From: Georgenia muralis
GTDB taxonomy: Bacteria > Actinomycetota > Actinomycetes > Actinomycetales > Actinomycetaceae
NCBI RefSeq assembly: GCF_003814705.1
Contig: NZ_RKRA01000001.1
Location: forward strand, 3,726,776-3,790,775
DNA: 64,000 bases
Direction of reading: 5' to 3'
In this document: positions 54,246 to 62,841 of the stretch, one piece after another
Layout: each line of letters begins with the position of its first letter
How positions within the stretch are numbered: the first letter of the stretch is position 1
Made by a program: the position numbers and the translations under genes
The notes under the pieces: model-generated
What the model saw: the letters and a program-made list of their open reading frames with translations, nothing else
Database searches by the model: none
Told to the model about the DNA's origin: nothing

Positions 54246-54986
54246 TCACGAGCGCAGGTGCCGGTCCGCAAGGTCGTCGAAGACCTCCCGGTTCAGCCGC
54301 AGGGCGTACCGCGCCTCCGCGACGACGGCGGCGCGCTCGGTCGCGCCGAACGGCAGAGCGTCCAGGCGGGCGCGGTAGGCGTCCTTGTAGGGCTTGACCT
54401 TCTCGATGCCGTCGAACCGGTAGAACCGCAGCCCCTCCTCGGCGACGCCGTAGTGCCGGCGGAGCATCGCGGCGACCACCTGCCCGCCCGAGAGGTCGCC
54501 CAGGTAGCGCACGTAGGCGTGGGCCGCGTACCCGACGTCGGTCGCGGCGACGGCGTCGAGCCTGCTCACGTAGCGGCGGACGGCGGGTACGGGCTCGACC
54601 CGGCCCCGCCAGGCCGGTCCCCACAGGTGGGCCAGGTCCGCCTCCAGCGCAGCGGTCCGGGCCAGCTCGGGCGCGACGAGCACGGCCGCGGCGCCGGTGA
54701 GCCGGCCGCCACCGGCCTCGAGAGCCCGGTACACCCCCAGCTGCTGCGCGGCGAGGTCGGCGTACGCGTCCGGTCCGAGACGGCCGTCGAGCAGCGCGGT
54801 CACGAAACCGGCCGACTCCGCCGCGCGGTGCTCGGCGCGGGTTCCCTCGCGCAGCTCGGTCGCGAGCCCGGCCGAGGCCCCGGTGGGGGCTCCGGTGGAG
54901 CGCCCGGCCGACTCCTCGGTCGAGGCTGCCGTCGAGGTTCCGGTCGGTCGCCCGGCCGGGAGCTCCGCCGTCAGCTGGTGCTTCAC
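54246..54986 (-). CDS. hmuO: Biliverdin-producing heme oxygenase
   Basis: 246 residues, GTG with AGGAGAAGG. First ~40 residues are a Ser/Thr/Ala-rich extension, then the HO domain: proximal His53 in TRAEHRAAES, GDLSGGQ (164-169) of the distal helix, and YRFDGIEKVKPYKDAYRARL of the C-terminal helix. Opens heme to biliverdin, CO and iron. The gene is transcribed away from the phytochrome gene across a shared 228-bp region, so it most likely supplies the phytochrome chromophore. Could also serve iron acquisition. Confidence 0.92.
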   Translation of the reverse strand: MKHQLTAELPAGRPTGTSTAASTEESAGRSTGAPTGASAGLATELREGTRAEHRAAESAGFVTALLDGRLGPDAYADLAAQQLGVYRALEAGGGRLTGAAAVLVAPELARTAALEADLAHLWGPAWRGRVEPVPAVRRYVSRLDAVAATDVGYAAHAYVRYLGDLSGGQVVAAMLRRHYGVAEEGLRFYRFDGIEKVKPYKDAYRARLDALPFGATERAAVVAEARYALRLNREVFDDLADRHLRS

Positions 54987-55214
54987 GCCTTCTCCTGTCC
55001 GTCCGTCCGGGGGTGCCGCAGCAGGGGTCGTCATTCGATCACGTCCGGTGGCCCGACCGCGCGCCACGGCCGCGCCACGGCGCGCCGCCTCCTGGGCCCG
55101 GGAGGACAGGACCGCCTCCGATGCTGCACGCTGGGACCCGGCGCCGAGCACACGGCGCACCGGATCGCTGCGCTGGGAGACCCGCGTGATCCGCACCCCG
55201 GGGACGGAGACTGC

Positions 55215-57662
55215 GTGGACGACTCGCTGGTGGCGCCGCAGGTGCCCGTCGACCTGGACAACTGCGCCCGGGAGCCGATCCACATCCCCGGGTCGATCCA
55301 GCCGCGCGGCGTCCTGCTGGCCCTCGCGGCGGACGACCTCACGGTTCTCCACGCCTCCGACAACACCGAGGTCCTCCTCGGGGTCCCGGCCCGTGCGCTC
55401 CTCGGCGGCCCGCTGGCCGGTGCGGTGGGCGCGGAGGCGGCTGCCGTCCTCGCGGCCCGCTTCGCCGAGCCCGGTGAGGTCCGTGACCGCAACCCGCTCA
55501 CGCTCACGGTGCGCGGCGCGGGCGTGGACGCGATCCTCCACCGCCCGCCGCGTCCGGACGGCGCGCGTGAGCGACCGGCCACGGCCTCGCCGGTCCCGGG
55601 TACCGGAACGGTCGCAGGCACCGGCACCGGCGCGCAGGGCGCCGGCGGTACGGCTGCCGGGGTCGTCGTCGTCGAGCTCGAGGCGGTCTCGGGCGACCGC
55701 CCCCTGACGTACACCGGCACGTACCAGGCGGTGCGCGGCGCGGTCGAGGCGCTCAACCGCGGCCACAGCCTCACCGCCCTGTACGACACCACGGCCCGCG
55801 AGGTGCGCGAGCTCACCGGGTTCGACCGGGTGATGGTCTACCGGTTCGACGAGGAGTACAACGGCGAGGTCGTCGCCGAGGCGCGTCGCGGCGACCTCAA
55901 CCCCTTCGTCGGCCTGCACTACCCGGCGACCGACATCCCCAGCCAGGCCCGCGCCCTGTACGAGCGGAGCTGGATCCGCCTCATCTCCGACGTCGGGTAC
56001 ACGCCCGCGCCGATCGTGCCCACGCTCGACCCGCGCACCGGCGCACCGCTGGACCTGACGTTCGCGACCCTGCGCAGCGTCTCCCCGATCCACGTCGAGT
56101 ACCTGCAGAACATGGGCGTCACGGCGTCGATGTCCATCTCCCTCCTCAAGGACGGGAGCCTGTGGGGCCTCATCGCCTGCCACCACTACTCCGGCCCGTT
56201 CGCCCCGCCCTACGGCGTGCGCGCGGCGGCCGAGTTCCTCGGCTCGGCCCTCTCGCTGCGCCTCGTCGCCCAGGTGGAGGACGAGCGCATCGCCGCGGCC
56301 CGCCGGGTGGCGCGCGACCTGGCCGGCCTGGTCGCGGCCTCGCGCGACGAGGCAGTGCCGCTGGCCGAGGCTCTCACCGCCGACGACGCGATCCTCGAGC
56401 TGCTCGGCGCCGACGGCGTGGTCGTGCGCGCCCAGGGCGACACCCGCACGCTGGGCCACGCCCCCGGCCCCGCCGGACGCGAGGCCCTCCTGGCGTGGGC
56501 GGGTACGTCCACCGGTGACTACGCCTGCACCACCTCGCTCGTGCGTGACGTCCCGGAGGTCGCCGCGCTGGTTCCCGACGTCGCCGGTGTCCTGGCGATC
56601 ACGATGTCCGGTGGGGACGCCGTGGCGTGGCTGCGCCGGGAGGTCGTCCACTCGGTCGACTGGGGCGGGGACCCGCACAACAAGGCCATCGCCCGCCTGG
56701 AGGGTGACACGGTGCGGCTGAGCCCGCGCAGGTCCTTCGACCGGTGGCGCGAGACCGTCCGCGGGTCCTCCCTCCCCTGGACCGACGACCAGGCCGACAC
56801 CGCGAGGCTGCTGCGCCGCCACGTCGTGGAGGCGATGTACACCCGCACCCAGCGCGACGCCCGCGCCGCCGAGACGCTCCAGTCCTCCGCGCTGCCCGCG
56901 CACCTGCCGCAGGTCCCCGGCTGGGTGCTCGACGCGCGCTACTCCCCCGCCGACGGCGGCCGGGTCGGCGGGGACTGGTACGACGCCCTCACCCTGCCCG
57001 ACGGCCGGCTCGCCGTGGTGGTCGGCGACGTCGCCGGGCACGGCCTGCACGCCGCGTCGACGATGGGTCAGCTCCGCAACGGCCTGCGCGCCCTCCTCGT
57101 GCGCGACCCGGACCCCGCTGCGGCGGTCACCGCGCTCGACGAGCTCGTCCGCGCCACCATGCCCGGCGAGATGGCGACGCTGCTCGTCGCCGTCGTCGAC
57201 CCCGGCACGGGTGAGGTCGTCTACGTCCGCGCCGGCCACCTGCCGCCCGTGCTGCTCGACGCCGACGGCGACGCGGTCCTCACCGACGACGTGCACACCA
57301 CCCCGGTCGGCTTCGTCACCGGGCACGTCTCGCCGGGCCGCCTCACCGTCGCTCCGGGCGGCTCCCTGATCCTCTTCACCGACGGGCTCGTCGAGCGTCG
57401 CGGGACCTCGCTGCGCTCGGCGCTGGTGTCGCTGCGGGAGGCGTTCGGGCGGGCGCACACGGCGGCCGCGAGTCGCGGCCGTGACGGCTCGGGCGGCGAC
57501 CCGGACGAGGGTGCCGGCCCTGACGGCGGTGCCGGTCCGGACGGGGGCGTCGACCTCGACGCCGTCGTCGCCCAGGTGCGTGACCCACGTTCGGACGACG
57601 ACGCCACCGTGGTGGTGGTGCGCCGGGTTAGGCTCGAGGCGATGACGGACGTGACCTCATGA
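55215..57662 (+). CDS. bphP: Bacteriophytochrome with PP2C/SpoIIE phosphatase output
   Basis: 815 residues, GTG with GGAG upstream. Order: N-terminal biliverdin-attachment Cys17 in DNCAREPIHIPGSIQPRG, PAS (~20-115), Gly/Thr-rich linker (~116-145), GAF (~165-345; PATDIP with Asp240, SPIH His293, ACHH His323/324), PHY (~350-530; WGGDPHNKA, tongue PRRSF 504-508), then PP2C (~570-805; GGRVGGDWYDA, VGDVAGHG, FTDGLVER, DDDATVVV metal ligands). No histidine-kinase domain. Predicted red/far-red sensor that dephosphorylates a serine/threonine-phosphoprotein, most likely the STAS partner encoded next. H of QPHG is replaced by Arg. The linker in PAS is longer than usual. Confidence 0.93.
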   Translation: MDDSLVAPQVPVDLDNCAREPIHIPGSIQPRGVLLALAADDLTVLHASDNTEVLLGVPARALLGGPLAGAVGAEAAAVLAARFAEPGEVRDRNPLTLTVRGAGVDAILHRPPRPDGARERPATASPVPGTGTVAGTGTGAQGAGGTAAGVVVVELEAVSGDRPLTYTGTYQAVRGAVEALNRGHSLTALYDTTAREVRELTGFDRVMVYRFDEEYNGEVVAEARRGDLNPFVGLHYPATDIPSQARALYERSWIRLISDVGYTPAPIVPTLDPRTGAPLDLTFATLRSVSPIHVEYLQNMGVTASMSISLLKDGSLWGLIACHHYSGPFAPPYGVRAAAEFLGSALSLRLVAQVEDERIAAARRVARDLAGLVAASRDEAVPLAEALTADDAILELLGADGVVVRAQGDTRTLGHAPGPAGREALLAWAGTSTGDYACTTSLVRDVPEVAALVPDVAGVLAITMSGGDAVAWLRREVVHSVDWGGDPHNKAIARLEGDTVRLSPRRSFDRWRETVRGSSLPWTDDQADTARLLRRHVVEAMYTRTQRDARAAETLQSSALPAHLPQVPGWVLDARYSPADGGRVGGDWYDALTLPDGRLAVVVGDVAGHGLHAASTMGQLRNGLRALLVRDPDPAAAVTALDELVRATMPGEMATLLVAVVDPGTGEVVYVRAGHLPPVLLDADGDAVLTDDVHTTPVGFVTGHVSPGRLTVAPGGSLILFTDGLVERRGTSLRSALVSLREAFGRAHTAAASRGRDGSGGDPDEGAGPDGGAGPDGGVDLDAVVAQVRDPRSDDDATVVVVRRVRLEAMTDVTS

Positions 57663-57952
57663 TCGGGACCCCTGGCGACATAGCGCTGCGCGCGCACGAG
57701 GGCGAGGTGCACGCCGTCCTCGTCGGAGAGGTCGACCTCGACGCCGTGAGCCGCCTCAAGGAGGAGCGCGACCACGTCGGTGTCGTCCACGCCGTCGACT
57801 CCTCGGCGCTGACGTTCCTCGACTCCTCCGGCCTGCGCTTCCTGCTCGGCCTCACCGCGCTCAACCCCGGGATCCGGCTCGTCGACCCCTCCCCGGTGCT
57901 CCTCGAGCTGCTGGAGATCACCGGCACCGCCGGCATGTTCCGCGTCGCCTGA
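57659..57952 (+). CDS. STAS-domain anti-anti-sigma protein
   Basis: 97 residues; ATG overlaps the phytochrome stop (ATGA). A single STAS domain with the phosphorylatable serine site TFLDSSGLRFLLG (Ser56/57), like SpoIIAA and RsbV. The N-terminal half is atypically short of beta strands for canonical RsbV but fits in length. As the translational partner of a PP2C phosphatase, it should be the substrate in a partner-switch: dephosphorylated STAS would bind an anti-sigma kinase, which is not encoded in this window. Confidence 0.88.
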   Translation: MIGTPGDIALRAHEGEVHAVLVGEVDLDAVSRLKEERDHVGVVHAVDSSALTFLDSSGLRFLLGLTALNPGIRLVDPSPVLLELLEITGTAGMFRVA

Positions 57953-57962
57953 CCGCCGCCGC

Positions 57963-58469
57963 TCAGTCGCTCAACAGGTCCTGGACCCCCGCGACGACCT
58001 CGACGTCGACGCCTCGGGCTCCGTCCCGCACGACCCGGTCCCCCAGCGCCTCGCCCAGGCGGACGGTCTGGAGCATCGGCACGCTCGCCGCGCTGCACGA
58101 GAACCCCTCACGGGTGGCGCGGCGGGCGACCGTGAACGCCGAGACGACCACCTCGTCCGCGTCCTCGGCGACCTCGACCCGGAGCGGGTCCCCGCACCCC
58201 GGCACGCCCCCCAGGTAGCGCACGAGCAGCTCGCGCTCACCGACGACCGCCACGGCCTCGACCGGCGCGGGGCGGACCCGGTCGAACCCGACGACGAGGG
58301 CGTACCCGCCCACCGCGGCGAGGGCCAGCACGATCGCGCCGACGAGGTACAGGCTCAGCGCCCGCAGCCGCGTCCGCCCCTCCGCCGACAGGTCATCCAC
58401 CCGTGCATCGTCGCCTGCCGGGAGCACCGAACGCCAGAGGCGCAGCCGAGACGCTGGTCCCTCGGACAT
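57963..58469 (-). CDS. Single-pass membrane protein, unknown
   Basis: About 168 residues from ATG 58469; GTG at 58400 is an alternative. One membrane helix (LSLYLVGAIVLALAAVGGYA) in the N-third; two cysteines (PGCGDP and SCSAAS) in the exported part may pair. No recognised domain. Convergent with the phytochrome unit, 10 bp after the STAS stop. Confidence 0.65.
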   Translation of the reverse strand: MSEGPASRLRLWRSVLPAGDDARVDDLSAEGRTRLRALSLYLVGAIVLALAAVGGYALVVGFDRVRPAPVEAVAVVGERELLVRYLGGVPGCGDPLRVEVAEDADEVVVSAFTVARRATREGFSCSAASVPMLQTVRLGEALGDRVVRDGARGVDVEVVAGVQDLLSD

Positions 58470-58573
58470 CACCGCGACGAACTGGGACGATGGAGTCGTG
58501 AGGCCGACGCATGGCCGATCCGGCTGTGCGTCGCGACGGCGCCCCGCCGCCGCGGCCGACGAGGAGGTTGTCG

Positions 58574-59458
58574 ATGAACGAGCAGCAGCTCGAGAAGATG
58601 CGCACCGGCACGGGCTTCGTGGCCGCCCTCGACCAGAGCGGCGGCAGCACGCCCAAGGCGCTGCGCCTGTACGGCATCGAGGACGACGCCTACGCCTCCG
58701 AGGAGGAGATGTTCGACCTCGTCCACCAGATGCGCGCCCGTATCATGACCAGCCCCGCCTTCACCGGTGAGCACATCCTGGGCACGATCCTCTTCGAGAA
58801 CACCATGGAGCGCGAGGTCGAGGGTCGCCCGACCGCCGAGTACCTGTGGGACATCAAGACCATCGTCCCCATCCTCAAGGTCGACAAGGGGCTCGACGCC
58901 GAGACCGACGGCGCTCGCACGATGAAGCCGATGCCGGGGCTGGACGAGCTCCTGGCCCGGGCCGTCGAGAAGGGCGTGTTCGCCACGAAGATGCGCTCCG
59001 TCGTCTGCGGCCCGGGGGCCGGGCTCGACGCCGTCCTCGACCAGCAGTTCCAGGTGGCGCACCGCATCATCAAGGCCGGGCTCGTGCCGATCATCGAGCC
59101 GGAGATCGAGATCCGCTGCCCCGAGAAGGAGGCCGCCGAGGACCAGCTCCACGCCGGCCTGCTCGCCCACGCGGAGCGGCTCGGGCCGGACGAGCTCATC
59201 ATGCTCAAGCTCACCCCGCCCGAGCGGGACGACCTCTACGCCGACCTCGTCGCGCACCCGCAGGTGCTGCGCGTGCTGTTCCTCTCCGGCGGGTACTCCC
59301 GCGACGAGGCCTGCGAGCGCCTGGGTCGCAACCACGGCTGCGTCGCGAGCTTCTCCCGCGCCCTCACCGAGGGGTTGCGCGCCGAGATGAGCCCGGCGGA
59401 GTTCGACGCCGTGCTCGCCGCGTCGATCGCGCAGATCGCGGCCGCGTCGGCCACCTGA
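58574..59458 (+). CDS. fda: Fructose-bisphosphate aldolase, class I
   Basis: 294 residues from ATG 58574 with GAGGAGG 6 bp upstream; a longer reading from 58511 lacks a ribosome site. Class I signature: MNEQQLEKMRTGTGFVAALD, QSGGSTPKAL, ILKVDKGLD, FATKMRSVV, PIIEPEIEI and LSGGYSRDEAC, with Schiff-base Lys in the barrel. It splits fructose-1,6-bisphosphate in glycolysis/gluconeogenesis. Many actinobacteria have class II instead or in addition. Confidence 0.93.
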   Translation: MNEQQLEKMRTGTGFVAALDQSGGSTPKALRLYGIEDDAYASEEEMFDLVHQMRARIMTSPAFTGEHILGTILFENTMEREVEGRPTAEYLWDIKTIVPILKVDKGLDAETDGARTMKPMPGLDELLARAVEKGVFATKMRSVVCGPGAGLDAVLDQQFQVAHRIIKAGLVPIIEPEIEIRCPEKEAAEDQLHAGLLAHAERLGPDELIMLKLTPPERDDLYADLVAHPQVLRVLFLSGGYSRDEACERLGRNHGCVASFSRALTEGLRAEMSPAEFDAVLAASIAQIAAASAT

Positions 59459-59489
59459 GCCCACCGGCCCCGAGCGGTGCCACCGACGT

Positions 59490-59543
59490 GCACGAGCACC
59501 GTCGGGACGCACGAGCGCCGTCGACGCGCACGAGCGCCCTGGG
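59490..59543. repeat. 19-bp repeats, three copies
   Basis: GCACGAGCACCGTCGG, GCACGAGCGCCGTCGA and GCACGAGCGCCCTGGG start at 59490, 59509 and 59528. They lie before the next gene (59606). Confidence 0.7.
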
Positions 59544-59605
59544 CGTGCCTAGCATCGGGGCGGCGGGTCAGCGCGGGCCCGTCGTTCCGAGCCCCAGGAG
59601 CCTGC

Positions 59606-60433
59606 ATGATCCCCGTCGGTGTCACCGCCATCCCCACGCAGGGCGCCGAGCTCGCCACGCGGGTCGCTGCCTCGCTGCGCGAGGCGCTCGACCTGCGCGA
59701 GGAGCACGTCCGCGTCGAGGCCGGCATCTCCGCGCCGGAGCAGGTGGACCACGTCCGCATCGACCTCACCCACGCCGTCGTCGACCGCCACCACCTCGCG
59801 GTGCGCCCCTGGCGGCCCCCGGCCCCCCGGGGCGGGGTCGCGGCCACCGTGACGTCCCTCGCCGTGACGGGCGCGCCAGTGGTGCTGTTCGGCGCGTCGG
59901 TCGCCGCCGACCTCGAGGCCGGGAACGTGCCCGCGCGCTGGGTCCACGACGCGCAGTCCCGCCTGTGGCTCGTCTTCACCGAGGAGACCTCGCCCGCCGG
60001 TCCGGCCCGCGGCCGCCTCGCCGTCACCGGGGACGTCGCCGCGATGACGGCCGCAGTCGAGCAGGTCGCCGGCGAGCTCGCCCGCAGCAAGGGCCTGACC
60101 CTGCGGGAGCTGAGCGTCGTGCCGCGGACCGTGGGACCGGACCGTTGGCAGGTCGAGGTCCGCGCGACCGTCACCAAGGGCTTCGTCTCGAGCCGGGTCA
60201 GCGCCGACGCGCAGGTGCACCTCGACCCCGCACTGGTCCTGCACGTCGAGCAGGTCGACGTCCGCGCGGGCGGCATGCTCGGGAGGATCGCCGAGGGGCT
60301 CGCGGAGGGCTACCTGCGCCGCGTGCGGGGCCGGCGGATCCCGCTGGGCGCACGACCGGTGGCCGGCGCCCGGCTGACCTCCCTCGACGTCGACCTCGGA
60401 GGCCGCTTCCACCTCGCCGCGACGCTCGGCTGA
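59606..60433 (+). CDS. Hypothetical protein
   Basis: 275 residues, ATG with CCAGGAG upstream. No motif, signal peptide or membrane helix recognised. Composition is beta-rich with two similar halves around DLEAGNVPARWVHDAQSRLW and VEVRATVTKGFVSSRVSADA; a propeller or lipid-binding fold is possible but unproven. It precedes the FkbM methyltransferase by 5 bp and is probably cotranscribed. Confidence 0.6.
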   Translation: MIPVGVTAIPTQGAELATRVAASLREALDLREEHVRVEAGISAPEQVDHVRIDLTHAVVDRHHLAVRPWRPPAPRGGVAATVTSLAVTGAPVVLFGASVAADLEAGNVPARWVHDAQSRLWLVFTEETSPAGPARGRLAVTGDVAAMTAAVEQVAGELARSKGLTLRELSVVPRTVGPDRWQVEVRATVTKGFVSSRVSADAQVHLDPALVLHVEQVDVRAGGMLGRIAEGLAEGYLRRVRGRRIPLGARPVAGARLTSLDVDLGGRFHLAATLG

Positions 60434-60438
60434 CGGCG

Positions 60439-61206
60439 GTGCCCCGGACCGCCCCCCTCGCGCGGGCTCGCGGGCTGGCCCGCTCGCTCCTCTGGTCGTA
60501 CGGGACCGTGTGGCGCCGCCGACGGATGGTGGCCTTCTACGGGGCCTTCCTCGCGCCGGGCGACCTCGCGTTCGACGTCGGCTCCCACGTCGGGAACCGT
60601 GTGCGGGCCTTCCGACGGGCCGGGGCCCGGGTGGTCGCCGTCGAGCCGCAGCCGGACCTGCTCGCGGTCCTGCGCACGCTCTACGGGCGCGACCCGCGGG
60701 TGCGGATCGAGCCGTGTGCGCTGGCCGCCGAGCCGGGCGAGGGGGTCCTGCACCTCGCGACCCGGGCGCCGACGGTCTCCAGCCTCGCGCCGGGCTGGAT
60801 CCGCGATGTGCGCGCCGACCCGCGCTTCGCCCAGCTCCGGTGGGACCGCGAGGTGGTCGTGCCCCTGCGCACCCTCGACGAGCTCATCGCCCGCCACGGG
60901 GAGCCCCGGTTCTGCAAGATCGACGTCGAGGGCCACGAGCTGGAGGTCCTGCGCGGGCTGACGCGGGCCCTGCCGGCGCTGTCGTTCGAGTACATCCCGG
61001 TGGTGGCCGACCGGGCGGTGGCCTGCGTGGAGCGGCTGGCGGAGCTCGGGGAGTACCGGTTCGCATCCTCCCCGGTGGAGACCTGGCGGTGGGCGACGCC
61101 CTGGGTGACGCCCGAGGACATGGTGCTCCGCCTCAGCGCCCTCTCCCCCGACGCCCCGCCCGGCGACGTCTACGCGGTGCGGTCGGACGTGACGCTGCAC
61201 GGCTGA
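60439..61206 (+). CDS. FkbM-family SAM-dependent methyltransferase
   Basis: 255 residues, GTG five bases after the previous stop. SAM motif I LAFDVGSHVGNRVRAFRRAG, ... VVAVEPQPD, later FCKIDVEGHELEVLRGL and EYIPVVADRAVACVE, as in FkbM methyltransferases that methylate glycans or polyketides. Substrate not evident. Its last 37 nt overlap the convergent CDP-alcohol transferase gene. Confidence 0.85.
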   Translation: MPRTAPLARARGLARSLLWSYGTVWRRRRMVAFYGAFLAPGDLAFDVGSHVGNRVRAFRRAGARVVAVEPQPDLLAVLRTLYGRDPRVRIEPCALAAEPGEGVLHLATRAPTVSSLAPGWIRDVRADPRFAQLRWDREVVVPLRTLDELIARHGEPRFCKIDVEGHELEVLRGLTRALPALSFEYIPVVADRAVACVERLAELGEYRFASSPVETWRWATPWVTPEDMVLRLSALSPDAPPGDVYAVRSDVTLHG

Positions 61207-62095
61207 GCGGCGAGCGCCCCGGCGGTCCGCACGAGCCGGAGGTCCCACTGCCGGCGTGCGTCACGGCCGAACGACCAGCTCAGCGCCACGAGCGCCACCG
61301 CTGGTGCCGCGGTCGTCACCGCGGCCGGGACGAGGGGCGGCGCCCCGAGGACGACGAGGAGCACGACCACCTGCGCGACGCCGACGACCTTGCGGGCGAG
61401 CGAGGGCGGGACCGGTCCCCGGAGCCAGGGGGCCACCGCGGCCGCGGCGAGCTGGCCGTAGCGCATGAGACCGGTCCCCGGAGCCAGGGGGCCACCGCGG
61501 CCGCGGCGAGCTGGCCGTAGCGCATGAGACCGATCGCCAGGACCCACCACCCGGCGGAGCCGGTCACCGCGACGGCGACGGCGAGGACGAGCACGAGCGC
61601 GGCGTCGGTCTCGGAGTCGAACCGAGCACCCGACGCGCTCGTCTCGCCGCGTCGCCGCGCGACCCGGCCGTCGGCGCCGTCGAGGAGGAGCGCACCGGTG
61701 CCCGTGAGGAGCACGGCGAGCGAGAGGACAGCCGACGTGGCCGCTGCCTCACCAGCCGCGGCCAGGGCGGGCAGCAGGGAGGCGATCCAGGTCACGAGCA
61801 CCAGACGCACGAGGGTGACGACGTTCGCGGCACCCATGCCCCGCACCGCCCGGTCGAGGCCCACGGGCTCAGCGGCGACCTCGTTCGTCCTGCGCACGGC
61901 CCGGTCGAGGACCGCGGCACCGACCAGGTACCCGCCCGGTCCGACCAGTGCGCCGGGTCCGCCCGTGCCGGTCGCGAGCAGGACCAGGGGGACGGCCAGG
62001 CTCGCGAACAGGCCGAGCGCGAGCGCCGCCGGCGTCCGGACGAGGTGCCACGCGGCCGGGTGCCCGGCTTCGACGGCCCGGCCCCTGATCGTCAT
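61170..62095 (-). pseudogene. CDP-alcohol phosphatidyltransferase-like gene broken by a 59-bp duplication
   Basis: ATG at 62095 with GAGGAGG. Intact first part carries the family motif DGADGRVARRRGETSASGAR, FDSETDAALVLV (DGxDGxxAR...GxxxDxxxD), with membrane helices around. After GLMRYGQLAAAAVAPWLRGP the frame turns to noise because bases 61411-61469 are repeated exactly as 61470-61528; 59 is not a multiple of 3. Removing one copy restores GPVPPSLARKVVGVAQVVVL to SVTSDRTA at 61170. Role when intact: phospholipid or related alcohol transfer from CDP-diacylglycerol. Confidence 0.82.
61411..61528. repeat. Exact 59-bp tandem duplication
   Basis: 61411-61469 and 61470-61528 are identical, beginning ACCGGTCCCCGGAGCC. 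It falls inside a membrane-transferase gene and shifts its frame. Confidence 0.92.
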
Positions 62096-62193
62096 CCGGG
62101 GCCTCCTCGGCACGTCGGACCGGCACCTCCCGGTGGGCCGAAGCTAGACCACGCCGGGGCTCCCGGCCAGACCACGGCCCGGCCGGACGGCGG

Positions 62194-62841
62194 CTACCCC
62201 TCGAGCAGGCCGAGGTCCAGCGCGCGCAGCACGGCCCGGGTGCGGTCCCGTACCCCGAGCTTGACGAACACCGCGGACAGGTGGTTCTTCACGGTCCCGG
62301 CAGCGAGGTGGAGCGCCCCGGCGATCTCGGCGTTGGAGTAGCCCGCCGCGGCCAGGCGCAGCACGTCGAGCTCGCGCGGGGTGAGCGGTTCCGGGCGCTC
62401 GAAACCCTCCACCGCGGCCGGCCGGGCGGAGACCGCGCGGAAGAGTCGGTCGGTCAGGCCGGGCTGGAGGAGCGTCCCGCCGCCGGCGAGCACCCCGATG
62501 GCACCCACGAGCTGGTCGAGCGTGACGTCCTTGAGCAGGTAGCCGCGCGCCCCGGCGCGCAGGGCCCGCAGGACGAGCTCGTCGTCGTCGAAGGTCGTCA
62601 GCACGAGCACCGGCACCTCGGACCCGCGCGCGGCCAGCTCCTCGAGCGTCGTGATCCCGTCGCGCCGCGGCATGCGCAGGTCCAGCAGGAGGACCTCGAC
62701 GTCGCCGCGCCCGACCAGTGCGAGCGCGTCGTCGCCGTCCTGCCCCTGCCCCACCACCTCGATCTCGTCGCTCAGCGCGAGGAGGCTGAGGATCCCCTGC
62801 CGGACGAGGGTCTGGTCGTCGACGACGGCGACGCGCGTCAT
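62194..62841 (-). CDS. NarL/LuxR-type response regulator
   Basis: 215 residues, ATG at 62841 with GGAGGCCCC. Receiver domain with Asp54 (VLLLDLRMPRRDG), DD at 8-9, Thr and Lys (LVLTTFDD and YLLKDV), and C-terminal LuxR HTH (LTPRELDVLRLAAAGYSNAE, IAGALHLAAGTVKNHLSAVF). The start overlaps the stop of the damaged kinase gene, so it was its partner. Target genes unknown; it is of the same family as DosR, but so are many others. Confidence 0.92.
   Translation of the reverse strand: MTRVAVVDDQTLVRQGILSLLALSDEIEVVGQGQDGDDALALVGRGDVEVLLLDLRMPRRDGITTLEELAARGSEVPVLVLTTFDDDELVLRALRAGARGYLLKDVTLDQLVGAIGVLAGGGTLLQPGLTDRLFRAVSARPAAVEGFERPEPLTPRELDVLRLAAAGYSNAEIAGALHLAAGTVKNHLSAVFVKLGVRDRTRAVLRALDLGLLEG

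Noticed and set aside
54246-57458. 1070-codon minus-strand frame covering heme oxygenase and the antisense of the phytochrome
   Set aside because: Only the last 246 codons are a real gene with its own GTG and ribosome site. The rest is antisense to a well-supported phytochrome.
62194-62841. Response regulator as the DosR of this genome
   Set aside because: It is LuxR/NarL type like DosR, but its partner kinase is DesK-like without GAF/heme domains, and thousands of regulators share this fold. No evidence links it to the boxes.
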